A DNA stretch of 64,000 nt from Amycolatopsis camponoti (GCF_902497555.1 NZ_CABVGP010000001.1:930001-994000), one strand, 5' to 3'. Positions 9,292 to 18,162 are shown, numbered from the stretch's first letter. Notes: a model not told the origin generated them from the letters alone. Program-made: numbers and translations.

Positions 9292-10059
9292 GTGCGACTG
9301 ACCATCCTCGGGTGCTCCGGCAGCATCCCCGGGCCGAACACCGCCGCGTCCGGCTACCTGGTCGAGGCGGAGGGCTTCCTGCTCGGCCTCGAACTCGGCA
9401 ACGGCACGCTGGCGCAACTGCAGGCCGTGGCCGACCCGTTCGACCTGGACGCCCTCGTGCTCACGCACCTGCACCCCGACCACTGCGCCGACGTCAGCGC
9501 GCTCACCGTCCTGCGGCGCTACCACCCGGCGCCGCCGTACCCGGCCCGCCCGCGCCTGCTGCCGCTGTACGCGCCGCACGACGCGCCCCTGCGGCTCGCG
9601 AACGCGTACGCGCCCAACGAGACCGAGCGGGCCACCACCGACCTCACCGACGTCTACGCCTTCCGCCCGCTGCGGCCGGAGCCGTTCCGGATCGGGCCGT
9701 TCGAGGTCGTCGCGGTCGAGGTCGACCACCCGACCCCGGCGTACGGCCTGCGCATCTCCTACGGCGGCCGGATCCTCGCGTTCACCGGCGACACCGGTCC
9801 GTGCGCGGCGCTGAACGAGCTCGCGGACGGCGTCGACCTGCTGCTCGCCGAGGCGTCCTGGACGGATTCGGCCGAACGCCCGGCCGGCGTGCACCTGTCG
9901 GGCAAGCAGGCGGGCGAGCTGGCGCGCGACGCCGCGGTCGGGCGGCTGCTGCTGACGCACATCGCGCCGTGGACGGACGCGGGCGCGGTACTGGCCGAGG
10001 CGTCGGTGGAGTTCCCGGGGGCCGAGGTCGTCAAGCAGGGTGCCGTCTACGACGTCTGA
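9292..10059 (+). CDS. MBL-fold phosphodiesterase-like protein (Rv1339 type)
   Basis: The 255-residue protein is a metallo-beta-lactamase-fold enzyme of the RNase Z/phosphodiesterase branch. It begins MRLTILGCSGSIPGPNTAASG and carries the metal motif H59-L-H61-P-D63-H64. Further ligands lie in EVDHPTPAYG, FTGDTGPC and LLLTHIAPW. The orthologue at this position in M. tuberculosis, Rv1339, has been reported as an atypical class II cyclic-nucleotide phosphodiesterase, so a role in cAMP turnover is possible; this is family knowledge, not shown here. The GTG start at 9292 is 29 bases after murI. The gene sits in the conserved murI to rph order. Confidence 0.9.
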   Translation: MRLTILGCSGSIPGPNTAASGYLVEAEGFLLGLELGNGTLAQLQAVADPFDLDALVLTHLHPDHCADVSALTVLRRYHPAPPYPARPRLLPLYAPHDAPLRLANAYAPNETERATTDLTDVYAFRPLRPEPFRIGPFEVVAVEVDHPTPAYGLRISYGGRILAFTGDTGPCAALNELADGVDLLLAEASWTDSAERPAGVHLSGKQAGELARDAAVGRLLLTHIAPWTDAGAVLAEASVEFPGAEVVKQGAVYDV

Positions 10060-10082
10060 GCCGCCGGTTCTAGAGTGCTCCC

Positions 10083-10859
10083 GTGGCTCGAAAAGATGGC
10101 AGGAACGACGACCAGCTCCGTGACATCAAGATCACCCGGGGGTTCCAGCAGTGGCCGGCGGGGTCGGTGCTGATCGAATTCGGCAACACCCGGGTGCTCT
10201 GCGCGGCGAGCGTCACCGAAGGCGTGCCGCGCTGGCGGGCCGGGTCCGGGCTCGGGTGGGTGACCGCCGAGTACGCGATGCTGCCGTCCGCGACCAACAC
10301 CCGCGGTGACCGCGAATCGGTCAAGGGCCGGATCGGCGGGCGCACGCACGAGATCTCGCGGCTGATCGGCCGCTCGCTGCGCGCCTGCATCGACCTGGCG
10401 GCGCTGGGCGAGAACACGATCGTCATCGACTGCGACGTCATCCAGGCCGACGGCGGCACCCGCACGGCCGCGGTGACCGGCGGTTACGTGGCGCTGGCCG
10501 ACGCCATCACCTGGCTGGGCGCGGCGAACCGGCTCAACGACCCGCAGCCGCTGTCGTCGTCGGTGGCCGCGGTGAGCGTCGGCGTGGTCGACGGCCGCGT
10601 GCGGCTCGACCTGCCGTACGAGGAGGACTCGCGTGCCGAGGTCGACATGAACGTGGTGGCCACCGACGCGGGCACGCTGATCGAGGTCCAGGGCACCGGC
10701 GAGGGCGCGACCTTCGCGCGGTCCACTTTGGACAAGATGCTGGACCTGGCGCAGGCGGGCTGCGAAGAGCTGACCCGGCTGCAGAACGAGGCGCTGGCGC
10801 TGCCCTACCCGGGCGAGCTGCCGGAGCCGCGTCCGGACAAGAAGAAGGGCTCGAAGTGA
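10083..10859 (+). CDS. rph: Ribonuclease PH
   Basis: RNase PH trims the 3' end of tRNA precursors by phosphorolysis. The 258-residue protein begins [20 protein letters not shown] and includes [41 protein letters not shown] and [19 protein letters not shown], all hallmark RNase PH motifs with the phosphate-binding Arg residues. It starts with GTG at 10083, 23 bases after the previous stop. The rdgB start overlaps its end, so the two are coupled. The lysine-rich C-terminal tail (RPDKKKGSK) is a common actinobacterial variation. Confidence 0.97.
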   Translation: MARKDGRNDDQLRDIKITRGFQQWPAGSVLIEFGNTRVLCAASVTEGVPRWRAGSGLGWVTAEYAMLPSATNTRGDRESVKGRIGGRTHEISRLIGRSLRACIDLAALGENTIVIDCDVIQADGGTRTAAVTGGYVALADAITWLGAANRLNDPQPLSSSVAAVSVGVVDGRVRLDLPYEEDSRAEVDMNVVATDAGTLIEVQGTGEGATFARSTLDKMLDLAQAGCEELTRLQNEALALPYPGELPEPRPDKKKGSK

Positions 10860-11464
10860 CGAAGCTGCTTCTGGCCACGCGCAACGCGAAGAAGCTCGGC
10901 GAGCTCGAGCGAATCCTTGCCGCCGAAGGCATTTCGGGGATCGAGGTCCTCGGTCTCGCGGACGTCCCCGAGTTCCCGGAGGCGCCCGAGACGGCGCCGG
11001 ACTTCGAGGGCAACGCGGTGGCGAAGGCCCGCGACGCGGTGGCGGCGTGCGGCTTGCCGGCCATCGCCGACGACTCGGGCCTCGCGATCGACGCGTTGAA
11101 CGGCATGCCGGGCGTGCTGTCGGCCCGCTGGTCGGGCCGTCACGGCGACGACGAGGCGAACCTGAACCTGGTGCTGGGCCAGCTGGGCGACGTCCCGGAC
11201 GAGCGCCGCGGGGCGCAGTTCGTGTGCGCGGCGGCGTTGGTCCTGGTGTCGGGCGAGGAGACGGTGGTCCGCGGCGAGTGGCGCGGGACGATGGTGCGCT
11301 CGCCGCGAGGAACCAACGGGTTCGGCTACGACCCGATCTTCCAGCCGGACGGCGAATCGCGGACGTCGGCGGAGCTGGAACCGTCCGAAAAGGACGCCGT
11401 CTCGCACCGGGGCAGGGCGTTGCGGGCCCTGCTCCCGGCGCTGCGGGAGCTCGCGGAAGGCTGA
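10856..11464 (+). CDS. rdgB: dITP/XTP pyrophosphatase (RdgB/HAM1)
   Basis: RdgB hydrolyses dITP, XTP and ITP to the monophosphates, keeping deaminated purines out of nucleic acids. The 202-residue protein starts [19 protein letters not shown] and has the substrate loop [12 protein letters not shown], the [18 protein letters not shown] motif and the late [11 protein letters not shown] segment. All are diagnostic. The start overlaps the stop of rph (GTGA). It ends the conserved housekeeping block; the next gene, bcp, is convergent with only four bases between. Confidence 0.97.
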   Translation: MTKLLLATRNAKKLGELERILAAEGISGIEVLGLADVPEFPEAPETAPDFEGNAVAKARDAVAACGLPAIADDSGLAIDALNGMPGVLSARWSGRHGDDEANLNLVLGQLGDVPDERRGAQFVCAAALVLVSGEETVVRGEWRGTMVRSPRGTNGFGYDPIFQPDGESRTSAELEPSEKDAVSHRGRALRALLPALRELAEG

Positions 11465-11468
11465 CGCC

Positions 11469-11942
11469 TCAGGAAGCCACGCCGAGGTCGCGGATCAGCT
11501 TCGCCACGTGCCCGGTCGCGCGGACGTTGTAGAAGGCGTGGGCGATCTTGCCCTCGGCGTCGACGACGAACGTCGAGCGGATGACGCCCAGGTACGTCTT
11601 GCCGTAGTTCTTCTTCTCGCCGTACGCGCCCCAGGCCTCGATGACGCCCTTGTCCGGGTCGCCCAGCATCGGGAACGTCAGCTTCTCGGTCTCGACGAAC
11701 TTCGCGAGCTTCGCCTGCTTGTCCGGCGAAATGCCGATCACCTGGTAGCCGGCGTCGTTCAGCTCGGCGAGGTTGTCGCGGAAGTCGCAGGCCTGCTTGG
11801 TGCAGCCCGGCGTGCTCGCCGCCGGGTAGAAGTACACGACGACGGACTTGCCGCGGAAGTCGCGCAGCGAGACGTCCTTGCCCTCGCTGTCGGGCAGGGT
11901 GAAGTCCGGGGCTTCGTCGCCGGGGGAAAGTCGCTCGGTCAT
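11469..11942 (-). CDS. bcp: Thioredoxin-dependent peroxiredoxin (BCP/PrxQ)
   Basis: The 157-residue protein reduces hydroperoxides using thioredoxin. The peroxidatic Cys47 and resolving Cys52 are in PAASTPGCTKQACDF, the five-residue spacing of the atypical two-Cys BCP type. The N-terminus MTERLSPGDEAPDFTLPD and the later FVVDAEGKIAHAFYNV are also typical. It stands alone on the minus strand between rdgB and a lipoprotein gene. Confidence 0.95.
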   Translation of the reverse strand: MTERLSPGDEAPDFTLPDSEGKDVSLRDFRGKSVVVYFYPAASTPGCTKQACDFRDNLAELNDAGYQVIGISPDKQAKLAKFVETEKLTFPMLGDPDKGVIEAWGAYGEKKNYGKTYLGVIRSTFVVDAEGKIAHAFYNVRATGHVAKLIRDLGVAS

Positions 11943-11958
11943 AGGGCCGAGCCTAACC

Positions 11959-12498
11959 TCAAGCCGGACCGCAGTACGTGACGGCGGCGGCCTCGGTCGC
12001 GCTCGGCCGGATCTGCAGGCGCAGCTGCGTCGGCTCCTGCGGTACCGCGAACGCCAGGGTCACGTGCACCGAGCGGCCGGGCGGGATGTCCTTGCCCGCG
12101 TCGGTGATGCCGGTGAACCCCTGGGTCGTGTCGACGACCTGCTTGACCGGCTTGCCCGCCGAGGTCGCGGTGACGGTGAGGCCGGAGAGCTTGTACGTCG
12201 TCGCGCCGTCGTTCGTCAGCTGGACGTCGAAGGCCGCGCCGCGCGAGCTGCGCGGGTACGCCGACGCGCTGGGCTGGAACGACTCCGGCGAGCCGACCGA
12301 AATGGTGACGCCGCTGGCGAACCGGTGGTCGGCGCCGAACTTGAGGTCGTTGCCCGCCTGCGCCGCGCTCGCACCCGCCTGGCCGCCGCCCGCGCCGAGC
12401 GCCGCGGTGCCCTCCTGCGCCGCGGGGACCCCGCACGCCACCGCCAGGGAAAGCAGTCCTGTGGTGAACATGATCTTGCACGTGCGCGCGAGCGCCAT
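11959..12498 (-). CDS. Putative secreted lipoprotein, DUF4352-like immunoglobulin fold
   Basis: The 179-residue product begins MALARTCKIMFTTGLLSLAVAC, a basic, hydrophobic signal ending in a cysteine. The lipobox is imperfect, having Ala rather than Leu/Val at -3, so lipidation is likely but not certain. After a Gly/Ala-rich linker the mature part is a beta-rich domain with FDVQLTNDGATTYKLSGL and a closing GRSVHVTLAFAVPQ, resembling DUF4352-type extracellular domains. The start at 12498 is chosen because it is followed at once by the signal sequence. Function is unknown; the position next to bcp does not suggest one. Confidence 0.7.
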   Translation of the reverse strand: MALARTCKIMFTTGLLSLAVACGVPAAQEGTAALGAGGGQAGASAAQAGNDLKFGADHRFASGVTISVGSPESFQPSASAYPRSSRGAAFDVQLTNDGATTYKLSGLTVTATSAGKPVKQVVDTTQGFTGITDAGKDIPPGRSVHVTLAFAVPQEPTQLRLQIRPSATEAAAVTYCGPA

Positions 12499-12689
12499 CG
12501 CGGGTACTCCAGTCGGCGGTTCGGGGTGCCGTTCGGCAACGGGGCGTGCCGGGCGAACCCGCTCCACTGTGGCCGTGATCGCGCGTGGTTACGAGGAGAC
12601 ACGGGGGGTTGTCGCGCACCTGGTGCCGCGCCGTGGCCAATCCGTGACCGGAACGGCACGGGTGGTGACAATCACCGCCGACATGCCAC

Positions 12690-12872
12690 TTAAACCGCGA
12701 GGGCGAACAGCAGGATGAAGATCGCCACACCGACCACCCAGGAGGCCATCAACCAGCCGAAATCCCGGACCGGATCGACCGCGCGGCTCTCTTCGCCGGG
12801 CACGTAGACACCGCGCTCTTCGAACCAGTCGGCCCAGCGGGTGAACCAGCTCAACGGGTTGCGCGACGACAT
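12690..12872 (-). CDS. Small single-pass membrane protein, 60 residues
   Basis: This 60-residue protein has an amphipathic, Trp-rich N-terminus (NPLSWFTRWADWFEERGVYV) and a single hydrophobic C-terminal helix (about residues 38-59). The start is well supported by GGAGGTGA a few bases upstream of the ATG at 12872. Its short length and lack of known motifs prevent assignment. It may be a C-tail-anchored subunit or regulator. It stands alone between the lipoprotein gene and a terpenoid-cyclase-fold protein gene. Confidence 0.72.
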   Translation of the reverse strand: MSSRNPLSWFTRWADWFEERGVYVPGEESRAVDPVRDFGWLMASWVVGVAIFILLFALAV

Positions 12873-13006
12873 GCTTCACCTCCGGGCACCGGCTTACCCG
12901 TCACAGTACGGGTACGGCCACGCTCACCGGAAGCCGCGTAACCGCTCACCGCCCGTGACACGACGTGCCACGGGCGGGTGAACTCCCACGTTGCTCGTGT
13001 AGATCT

Positions 13007-13894
13007 TCAGAGCACGCCGTTGCGCTGCAGGATCGAGACCGCGCGGACGGTCGCGTAACCGCTCCACTCGAGCTCCGCCGCGGGGGAATAACTCGCGAAA
13101 TCGACCCGCCAGCCGCCGTCGTCGTGCTGCTCGCCGGCGAGCCGCTCCAGCTCCGCGTCGATCACGGCGTCCTTGAACAACGCGCGAGCCGGACGGTCCG
13201 GCAGCGGGGCGAAGTCCAGTGCGCGCAAGGTTTCTCCGTCGGACCCGCCGGCCACCGGGACCAGGCCGTCCGGCGAGACGAACGGCGCCAGCCGGTCCAG
13301 CAGCGTCGCCGCTTCGGCGTGGAAGTCGTGGGCCGCGTCCACGAAACCCACCGCGAACGACAGCGCGATCGCGTGCGGGGCCTCGTCCAGCGCACGGATT
13401 TCGCGGAAGCAGTACTCCGTCGCCGCGGCGAGCCACGGGTGTTCGCGCACGGCCCGGTCGTGGCGGGCGACGCGCAGGGCGGCGCTCGCGGCGAACGCCG
13501 TGCTCTGCAAAGCGGCCCGCGCCGGGTCCGCCTGGACCCAGAAGGGCGCGCAGCCCGCCGGGTCCGCCACGGGCAGGGCGAACGGCAGGCCGCCGTCCGG
13601 CGTGGAAACCGAAGCCAGCCAGTCGCAGAGCCGGGCCGCGTGCGGGGTGGTCGCCGGCCCGGCCTCTTCGAACGCCTCGAAGGCGTGGAGGGCGCCGCCG
13701 GGCTGGCTCTCCGGCGCCCGCAGGTCGGGCTCCAGGCCCCAGCCGTAGCCCCCGTCGGGGTTGCGGTAGCCGTCGACGGCGGCCAGCACGGCGTCGGCGC
13801 CGGTTTCGCCGCGGAGCAGCTCGAAGCGGCGTCGGTCGAGGAGCCGGGCGTGCGTCGCCATGAACGACGCCGCCGCGGAAAGGTTCACAGCCAT
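13007..13894 (-). CDS. Terpene-cyclase/prenyltransferase-like alpha/alpha-barrel protein
   Basis: The 295-residue protein has repeated motifs such as YRNPDGGYGWGLEPDLR, STPDGGLPFALP and EQHDDGGWRVDF, reminiscent of the QW-like repeats of squalene-cyclase-fold and prenyltransferase beta-subunit proteins. No DXDD acid motif is evident, so a cyclase reaction is not supported. Members in actinobacteria are simply annotated as hypothetical or prenyltransferase-like. The gene is 49 bases downstream of an AraC-family regulator gene on the same strand and may be its co-transcribed partner. Biological role unknown. Confidence 0.75.
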   Translation of the reverse strand: MAVNLSAAASFMATHARLLDRRRFELLRGETGADAVLAAVDGYRNPDGGYGWGLEPDLRAPESQPGGALHAFEAFEEAGPATTPHAARLCDWLASVSTPDGGLPFALPVADPAGCAPFWVQADPARAALQSTAFAASAALRVARHDRAVREHPWLAAATEYCFREIRALDEAPHAIALSFAVGFVDAAHDFHAEAATLLDRLAPFVSPDGLVPVAGGSDGETLRALDFAPLPDRPARALFKDAVIDAELERLAGEQHDDGGWRVDFASYSPAAELEWSGYATVRAVSILQRNGVL

Positions 13895-13943
13895 GCGCCC
13901 AGCGTCGCACCGGGGCGGCCGCGGGTCTTGAACGGATCGGACC

Positions 13944-14837
13944 TCACGGCAGCCGCGGCCCGGCCGGGGCGGCGGCCGCGCGCAGCCGGGCCGCGTCCTG
14001 GCCGGGTGGGGCGCCGAACAGGCGGCGGTACTCGCGGTTGAACTGCGACGGGCTGTCGTAGCCGACGAGGTGCCCGACCCCCGCGACGTCGCCCGCGTCG
14101 GCCAGCAGTAGCGAGCGGGCTTCCTGCAGGCGGATGCGCTTCTGGAACTGCAGCGGGCTCATCGCCGTGACCGCGCGGAAGTGCCGGTGGAACGCCGACG
14201 GGCTCATCCCGCTCAGCTTCGCGAGCTCGTCGACCCGCATCGGCTCGGCGTGGTTCTCGCGGATCCACCGGATCGCGCGGCCGACGTGGGCCAGCCCGCT
14301 GTCGGCCAGGCCGATCTGCCGGACCAGGTCGCCGTGCGGGCCGGTCAGCACCCGCCAAAGGATCTCCCGCTCGATCAGCGGCGCGAGCACGCGCGCGTCG
14401 GCGGGGTGATCGAGCAGCCGCACCAGCCGGACGACGGCGTCGAGCAGCTCGGGCCCGGCGTCCCCGGTCGCGATCGGCGACGCCGGCGGAGTGCGCGAGA
14501 ACCGGCCGGGCGGGGCGTCGAGCAGCAGCGGGGCGATGGCCGCGGGCCGCAGGGCCAGCCCCACACCCAGCGACGGCGTCTCCGGTGTCGCGCCGACGAA
14601 GTGGCCGGTCACCGGCAGATCGGTGCTGACCAGCAGGTACTGCCCCGCGCGGTACTCGTGCACCTGCTCGCCGAGCAGCAGGCGCTTGCCGCCCTGGACC
14701 ATGACGACCAGCAGCGGCTCGGCCAGCGAGTGGTGCGGCTCGCTGGTGTCCACTTCGGACAGCAGCAGGCCCGGGATCGGCGTGCGAAGGTCGGCGCGCG
14801 CGTGGGCGGCGACGAGGTCGCGAAGCTCGGTCAGCAC
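13944..14837 (-). CDS. AraC-family transcriptional regulator (cupin N-terminal domain)
   Basis: The 297-residue protein has an N-terminal cupin-type sensing domain (about residues 15-170; LLVVMVQGGKRLLLGEQVHEY) of the AraC_N class and a C-terminal double helix-turn-helix (about 200-285), with MRVDELAKLSGMSPSAFHRHF and VGHLVGYDSPSQFNREYRR. It is divergent from an aldo-keto reductase gene 140 bases away, the usual layout for a regulator and its target. The GTG at 14837 gives a standard MLTELRDLVAAHA start. Such regulators often activate the adjacent reductase gene; the inducer is not predictable. Confidence 0.92.
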   Translation of the reverse strand: MLTELRDLVAAHARADLRTPIPGLLLSEVDTSEPHHSLAEPLLVVMVQGGKRLLLGEQVHEYRAGQYLLVSTDLPVTGHFVGATPETPSLGVGLALRPAAIAPLLLDAPPGRFSRTPPASPIATGDAGPELLDAVVRLVRLLDHPADARVLAPLIEREILWRVLTGPHGDLVRQIGLADSGLAHVGRAIRWIRENHAEPMRVDELAKLSGMSPSAFHRHFRAVTAMSPLQFQKRIRLQEARSLLLADAGDVAGVGHLVGYDSPSQFNREYRRLFGAPPGQDAARLRAAAAPAGPRLP

Positions 14838-14977
14838 CCCTCAAGGAAAGCACGTCGGTTTGCCGATGACCATCGAAATCGAGAGGATCGTGCAAGAGAC
14901 GGCGACGATCAATCTACCGTTCAACTGGGATTCAAGGTTTTCTGGTGGTGGTCAATCCGACACCAGAGGAGAGTTCC

Positions 14978-16060
14978 ATGTCACTCGACCAGTACGTCAC
15001 CCTCGGCCGGTCCGGGCTGCGGGTCAGTCCGTTCGCGCTCGGCGCGATGACCTTCGGCGAGGACGCCGGTGGCGCCGGCTGCAGCGTCGAAGAGTCCGAG
15101 AAGATCCTCGAGACGTACCTCGGCCGCGGCGGGAACTTCGTCGACACGGCCAACTTCTACACGAACGGCCACTCGGAGAAGATCCTCGGCGACTTCTTCG
15201 CGGCGCGGCCGGGCCTGCGCTCGCACGTGGTGCTCGCGTCGAAGTTCTTCGGCAACATGTTCCCCGGCGACCCCAACGGCGGCGGCGCGGGCCGCGCGTC
15301 GATCATCGCCCAGCTCGACGAGTCGCTGCGGCGGCTGCGGACCGACCACCTCGACCTGTACTGGCTGCACAACTGGGACCGCCACACACCGATCGAGGAG
15401 ACCCTGCGGACCCTCGACGACCTCGTCCGCGCGGGCAAGATCCGTTACGTCGGTTTCTCGAACACCCCGGCGTGGGTCACGGCGCAGGCCCAGACGACGG
15501 CGCTGCTGCGGGGCTGGACGCCGCTGGTCGCGCTGCAGGTGGAGTATTCGCTGCTGGCGCGGACGGTGGAGGGGGAGCTGGCCCCGTTCGCGCTCGACCA
15601 GGGCATCGCGCTGACGCCGTGGAGCCCGTTGAAGAACGGCTTCCTGTCGGGGAAGTACCGGCGCGACGCCGCCGTGCCGGACTCCGCCCGCGCGGCTTTC
15701 GTCGGGGGTCCCTCGCCGGAGGAGTACGCCGTGATCGACGAGGTGGCCTCGATCGCTTCGGCGCTGGAGACGACGTCGGCGGCGGTTTCCCTGGCGTGGC
15801 TGCGCGCCCGGCCCGGGACGGTGGTCCCGATCGTCGGCGCCCGGCGGCTGGAACACCTGACGGGCAACCTCGAAGGTCTCGAAGTGACGCTCTCGGCGGC
15901 GGATCTGGCGCGCCTGGACGAGGTTTCCGCGCCGACGCTGGGCTACCCGGCCCCGATGCACGGTGCCCAGCGCGCGATGCTGCAGTTCGCGGGCGCGACG
16001 GTCGACGGCGAACCGTCCACTGTGTACCCGCCGCTGCTGCAGAGCGACGTGCGCTACTGA
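14978..16060 (+). CDS. Aldo/keto reductase
   Basis: The 360-residue (alpha/beta)8-barrel oxidoreductase should reduce carbonyls with NADPH. The tetrad is visible: Asp and Tyr in FVDTANFYTNGHSE, Lys in VLASKFFG and His in LYWLHNWDRH. The coenzyme segment VVPIVGARRLEHLTGNLEGL is typical of the YajO/AKR13-like branch. A strong ribosome-binding site (agaggaga) precedes the ATG at 14978. The divergent AraC-type gene probably controls it. The natural substrate cannot be inferred. Confidence 0.93.
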   Translation: MSLDQYVTLGRSGLRVSPFALGAMTFGEDAGGAGCSVEESEKILETYLGRGGNFVDTANFYTNGHSEKILGDFFAARPGLRSHVVLASKFFGNMFPGDPNGGGAGRASIIAQLDESLRRLRTDHLDLYWLHNWDRHTPIEETLRTLDDLVRAGKIRYVGFSNTPAWVTAQAQTTALLRGWTPLVALQVEYSLLARTVEGELAPFALDQGIALTPWSPLKNGFLSGKYRRDAAVPDSARAAFVGGPSPEEYAVIDEVASIASALETTSAAVSLAWLRARPGTVVPIVGARRLEHLTGNLEGLEVTLSAADLARLDEVSAPTLGYPAPMHGAQRAMLQFAGATVDGEPSTVYPPLLQSDVRY

Positions 16061-16134
16061 CTCTCGAGGCGGGCGAGGACTTCGTCGAGGTCGCGGCTCG
16101 TGGGGACGTCCCGCCGGCACTTCTCCGGCGACTC

Positions 16135-16214
16135 GCGGGCGCACGGCGACGACGATGGTGGTGGCGCGGTCGAGCACGTCCTGGTTGCTGCCGCAGACTT
16201 CGGCGTTGGGGAAC
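16135..16214 (-). pseudogene. Relic resembling the N-terminal domain of pyrroline-5-carboxylate reductase
   Basis: In the 155-base gap between the aldo-keto reductase gene and the next regulator gene, the minus strand reads FPNAEVCGSNQDVLDRATT followed by IVVAVRP. That matches the Rossmann segment of ProC-family reductases, where an xxPNV.V..SNQEVVD....V.LAVRP pattern leads to the cofactor-binding turn. The frame has no start and then degrades into Arg/Pro-rich sequence. It appears to be a short remnant of a deleted gene rather than a functional ORF. Confidence 0.55.
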
Positions 16215-16215
16215 C

Positions 16216-17133
16216 CTAGCCGCGGAACGTGCGCCGGTAGGTGTCCGGGGGTACGCCCACCGTGCGGTTGAAGTGCCTGCGCAACGTCGTCGCCGTGCCC
16301 ATGCCGACCGCCGCCGCGATCGTGTCCACTCCCGAGTCCGTCTTCTCCAGCAGCTCTTGCGCCCGGCGGATGCGCTGGACCAGCAGCCACCGCAGCGGCG
16401 TCGTGCCGGTCGCCGCGTGGAAGTGGCGGGTCAGGTGGCGGGTGCTGACCTTCGCCTGGCGAGCGAGGTCCTCCACCGTCAGGGGCTGGTCGAGCCGGGC
16501 CGTGATCCACGGGAGCAGCGCGGCGAGCGGGTGGTCGTCGCGGGCGGGGATCGGGGTGGACACGTACTGGGCCTGCCCGCCGGCCCGGTGCGGGGGCACG
16601 ACGAGCCGGCGGGCGACCGCGTTGGCGGCGGCCGGGCCGTGGTCGGCGCGGACGAGGTGCAGGCAGAGGTCCATCGCTGCGGCCTTGCCCGCCGACGTCA
16701 GCACGCTCCCGTTGTCCACGTACAGCACGTCCGCGTCGACGGTCACCCGCGGGAACCGGGCGGCGAGGACCTCGGTGTGCGCCCAGTGCGTCGTCGCGCG
16801 GAGGCCGTCCAGCAGCCCGGCGGCGGCCAGTACGAAGGCACCGGTGCAGAGAGACGCCACACGCGCACCAGCGGCGTGCGCGGCCCGCACCGCCTCGACC
16901 AGGTCCGCAGGCGGGTCGGCGTCGACGTCGGCCCAGCCGGGCACGATGACCGTACCGGCGCGCGCGAGCCGTTCGAGGCCGTGATCGGGTTCGAGCAGGA
17001 AGCGACCGACCCGCACCGGAGCCGAGCCACAGACGGAAAAGCCGTACCGCGGGTCCTCGCCGAAAACCTCGGCGGCGATGGTCAGCTCGAAGGACAGCAT
17101 CCCATCGGTGGCGGCGAGCGCGACGGCATGCAT
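16216..17133 (-). CDS. GlxA-family AraC-type regulator (DJ-1/PfpI domain plus HTH)
   Basis: The 305-residue protein has an N-terminal class I glutamine-amidotransferase-like (DJ-1/PfpI) domain, with GTVIVPGWADVDA and the nucleophile-elbow-like VASLCTGAFVLAAAGLLDG. The C-terminal AraC double HTH has TVEDLARQAKVSTRHLTRHF and GMGTATTLRRHFNRTVGVPP. GlxA-type proteins are transcription factors, not proteases. The ATG at 17133 is used; 17151 is also in frame. It is divergent from a saccharopine-dehydrogenase-like gene 70 bases away, which is its likely target. Confidence 0.92.
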   Translation of the reverse strand: MHAVALAATDGMLSFELTIAAEVFGEDPRYGFSVCGSAPVRVGRFLLEPDHGLERLARAGTVIVPGWADVDADPPADLVEAVRAAHAAGARVASLCTGAFVLAAAGLLDGLRATTHWAHTEVLAARFPRVTVDADVLYVDNGSVLTSAGKAAAMDLCLHLVRADHGPAAANAVARRLVVPPHRAGGQAQYVSTPIPARDDHPLAALLPWITARLDQPLTVEDLARQAKVSTRHLTRHFHAATGTTPLRWLLVQRIRRAQELLEKTDSGVDTIAAAVGMGTATTLRRHFNRTVGVPPDTYRRTFRG

Positions 17134-17203
17134 GTCCGAAAGTGTACGCATCACGTCGTTCCGGACACTGTCGCCAACGGACAACCCGCAGAAGGATTGC
17201 CCC

Positions 17204-18151
17204 ATGACTTCGGTACTGGTGTATGGCGCCTACGGGCACACAGGACGTTTCGTAGTGGCTGAGCTGCACAGACGCGGCTTCGACCCGATCCTCTCAGGCC
17301 GCGACGCGACCAGGCTCCCAGGCGGCCGCCCGGCCACGGTCGACAACCCGGAATCGCTGGACCGCGCACTGAACGGCGCAGCGGCAGTGATCAACTGCGC
17401 GGGCCCGTTCGCGACAACGGCAATCCCCCTGATCGAGGCAGCAGCACGCGCCAACATCCCGTACGTCGACGTAGCGGCCGAAATCGAAGCCAACCTGGAC
17501 ACGTTCGCCATGAAGGTGGACACAACGGTGGTACCGGCAATGGCGTTCTTCGGAGGCTTGGCCGACCTGCTGGCGACGGCGGCGATGGACGACTGGAAGG
17601 AGGCGGACGAGATCCACGTGGCCTACGGCCTGACCGCCTGGAACCCCACCCCGGGAACCCTGGCGGCAGGCAAGAAATCCCGCGAGCGCCGAGGAGCGAA
17701 GCGAATCCGTTTCACAGACGGCCACCTGCAGCACCACAACGACGCCCTCCGAACCCAAGAGTGGAACTTCCCCACCCCACTGGGCCCCCGCCAGGTACTG
17801 GCGGAGTTCTCAATGGCCGACATAGTGACAATCCCCAGCCACGTAAAGGTCCCCAAGGTAACGAGCTACATGACAACCAAGGCGGCAGAGGACCTGTCCG
17901 CAGCCACCAAGCGCACCGAACCCGAGACGTTCGTGGTCGAGGTAACAGTCCGGGCAAAAGGCAGGCAACGCCGAGCAACGGCAAGAGGCAAGGACATCTA
18001 CGCGGTAAGCGCACCCCTGGCGGTAGAGGCGGTGGACCGAATCCTGACGGGAAGAACAAAGACAAAGGGAGTGGCCTCAGCAGGAGAGATCTTCGACGCA
18101 AAAGACTTCCTACAGGCCCTAAACCCCCACATCACGGTCAACCTGACCTGA
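17204..18151 (+). CDS. Saccharopine dehydrogenase-like / trans-acting enoyl reductase-type oxidoreductase
   Basis: The 315-residue protein opens with a Rossmann motif, VLVYGAYGHTGRFVVAEL, and has VINCAGPFATTAIPLIEAA, the conserved second segment of the saccharopine-dehydrogenase-like NAD(P)-binding family that includes mycobacterial trans-acting enoyl reductases. The remaining two thirds lack further catalytic motifs. Codon choice changes along the gene: the second half uses GCA, GTA, GGA, AGA, ATA and CTA, codons scarce in neighbours, which suggests relaxed codon bias or recent transfer. The stop lies in a CTGAC tandem repeat. The divergent GlxA-type regulator probably controls it. The substrate is unknown. 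Confidence 0.82.
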   Translation: MTSVLVYGAYGHTGRFVVAELHRRGFDPILSGRDATRLPGGRPATVDNPESLDRALNGAAAVINCAGPFATTAIPLIEAAARANIPYVDVAAEIEANLDTFAMKVDTTVVPAMAFFGGLADLLATAAMDDWKEADEIHVAYGLTAWNPTPGTLAAGKKSRERRGAKRIRFTDGHLQHHNDALRTQEWNFPTPLGPRQVLAEFSMADIVTIPSHVKVPKVTSYMTTKAAEDLSAATKRTEPETFVVEVTVRAKGRQRRATARGKDIYAVSAPLAVEAVDRILTGRTKTKGVASAGEIFDAKDFLQALNPHITVNLT

Positions 18152-18162
18152 CCTGACCTGAC
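18143..18162. repeat. Tandem CTGAC repeat, four copies
   Basis: Four perfect copies of CTGAC occupy 18143-18162 and contain the stop codon of the preceding gene (18149-18151). A change in copy number would leave the stop in place or repeat it in another frame, so the effect on the protein should be small. It may be a slippage-prone site. Confidence 0.7.

Noticed and set aside
14981..17269. Very long open frame on the minus strand across the aldo-keto reductase gene
   Set aside because: It is antisense to a clear enzyme gene, rich in Arg/Pro/Gly and has no domain, apart from the ProC-like fragment reported separately.
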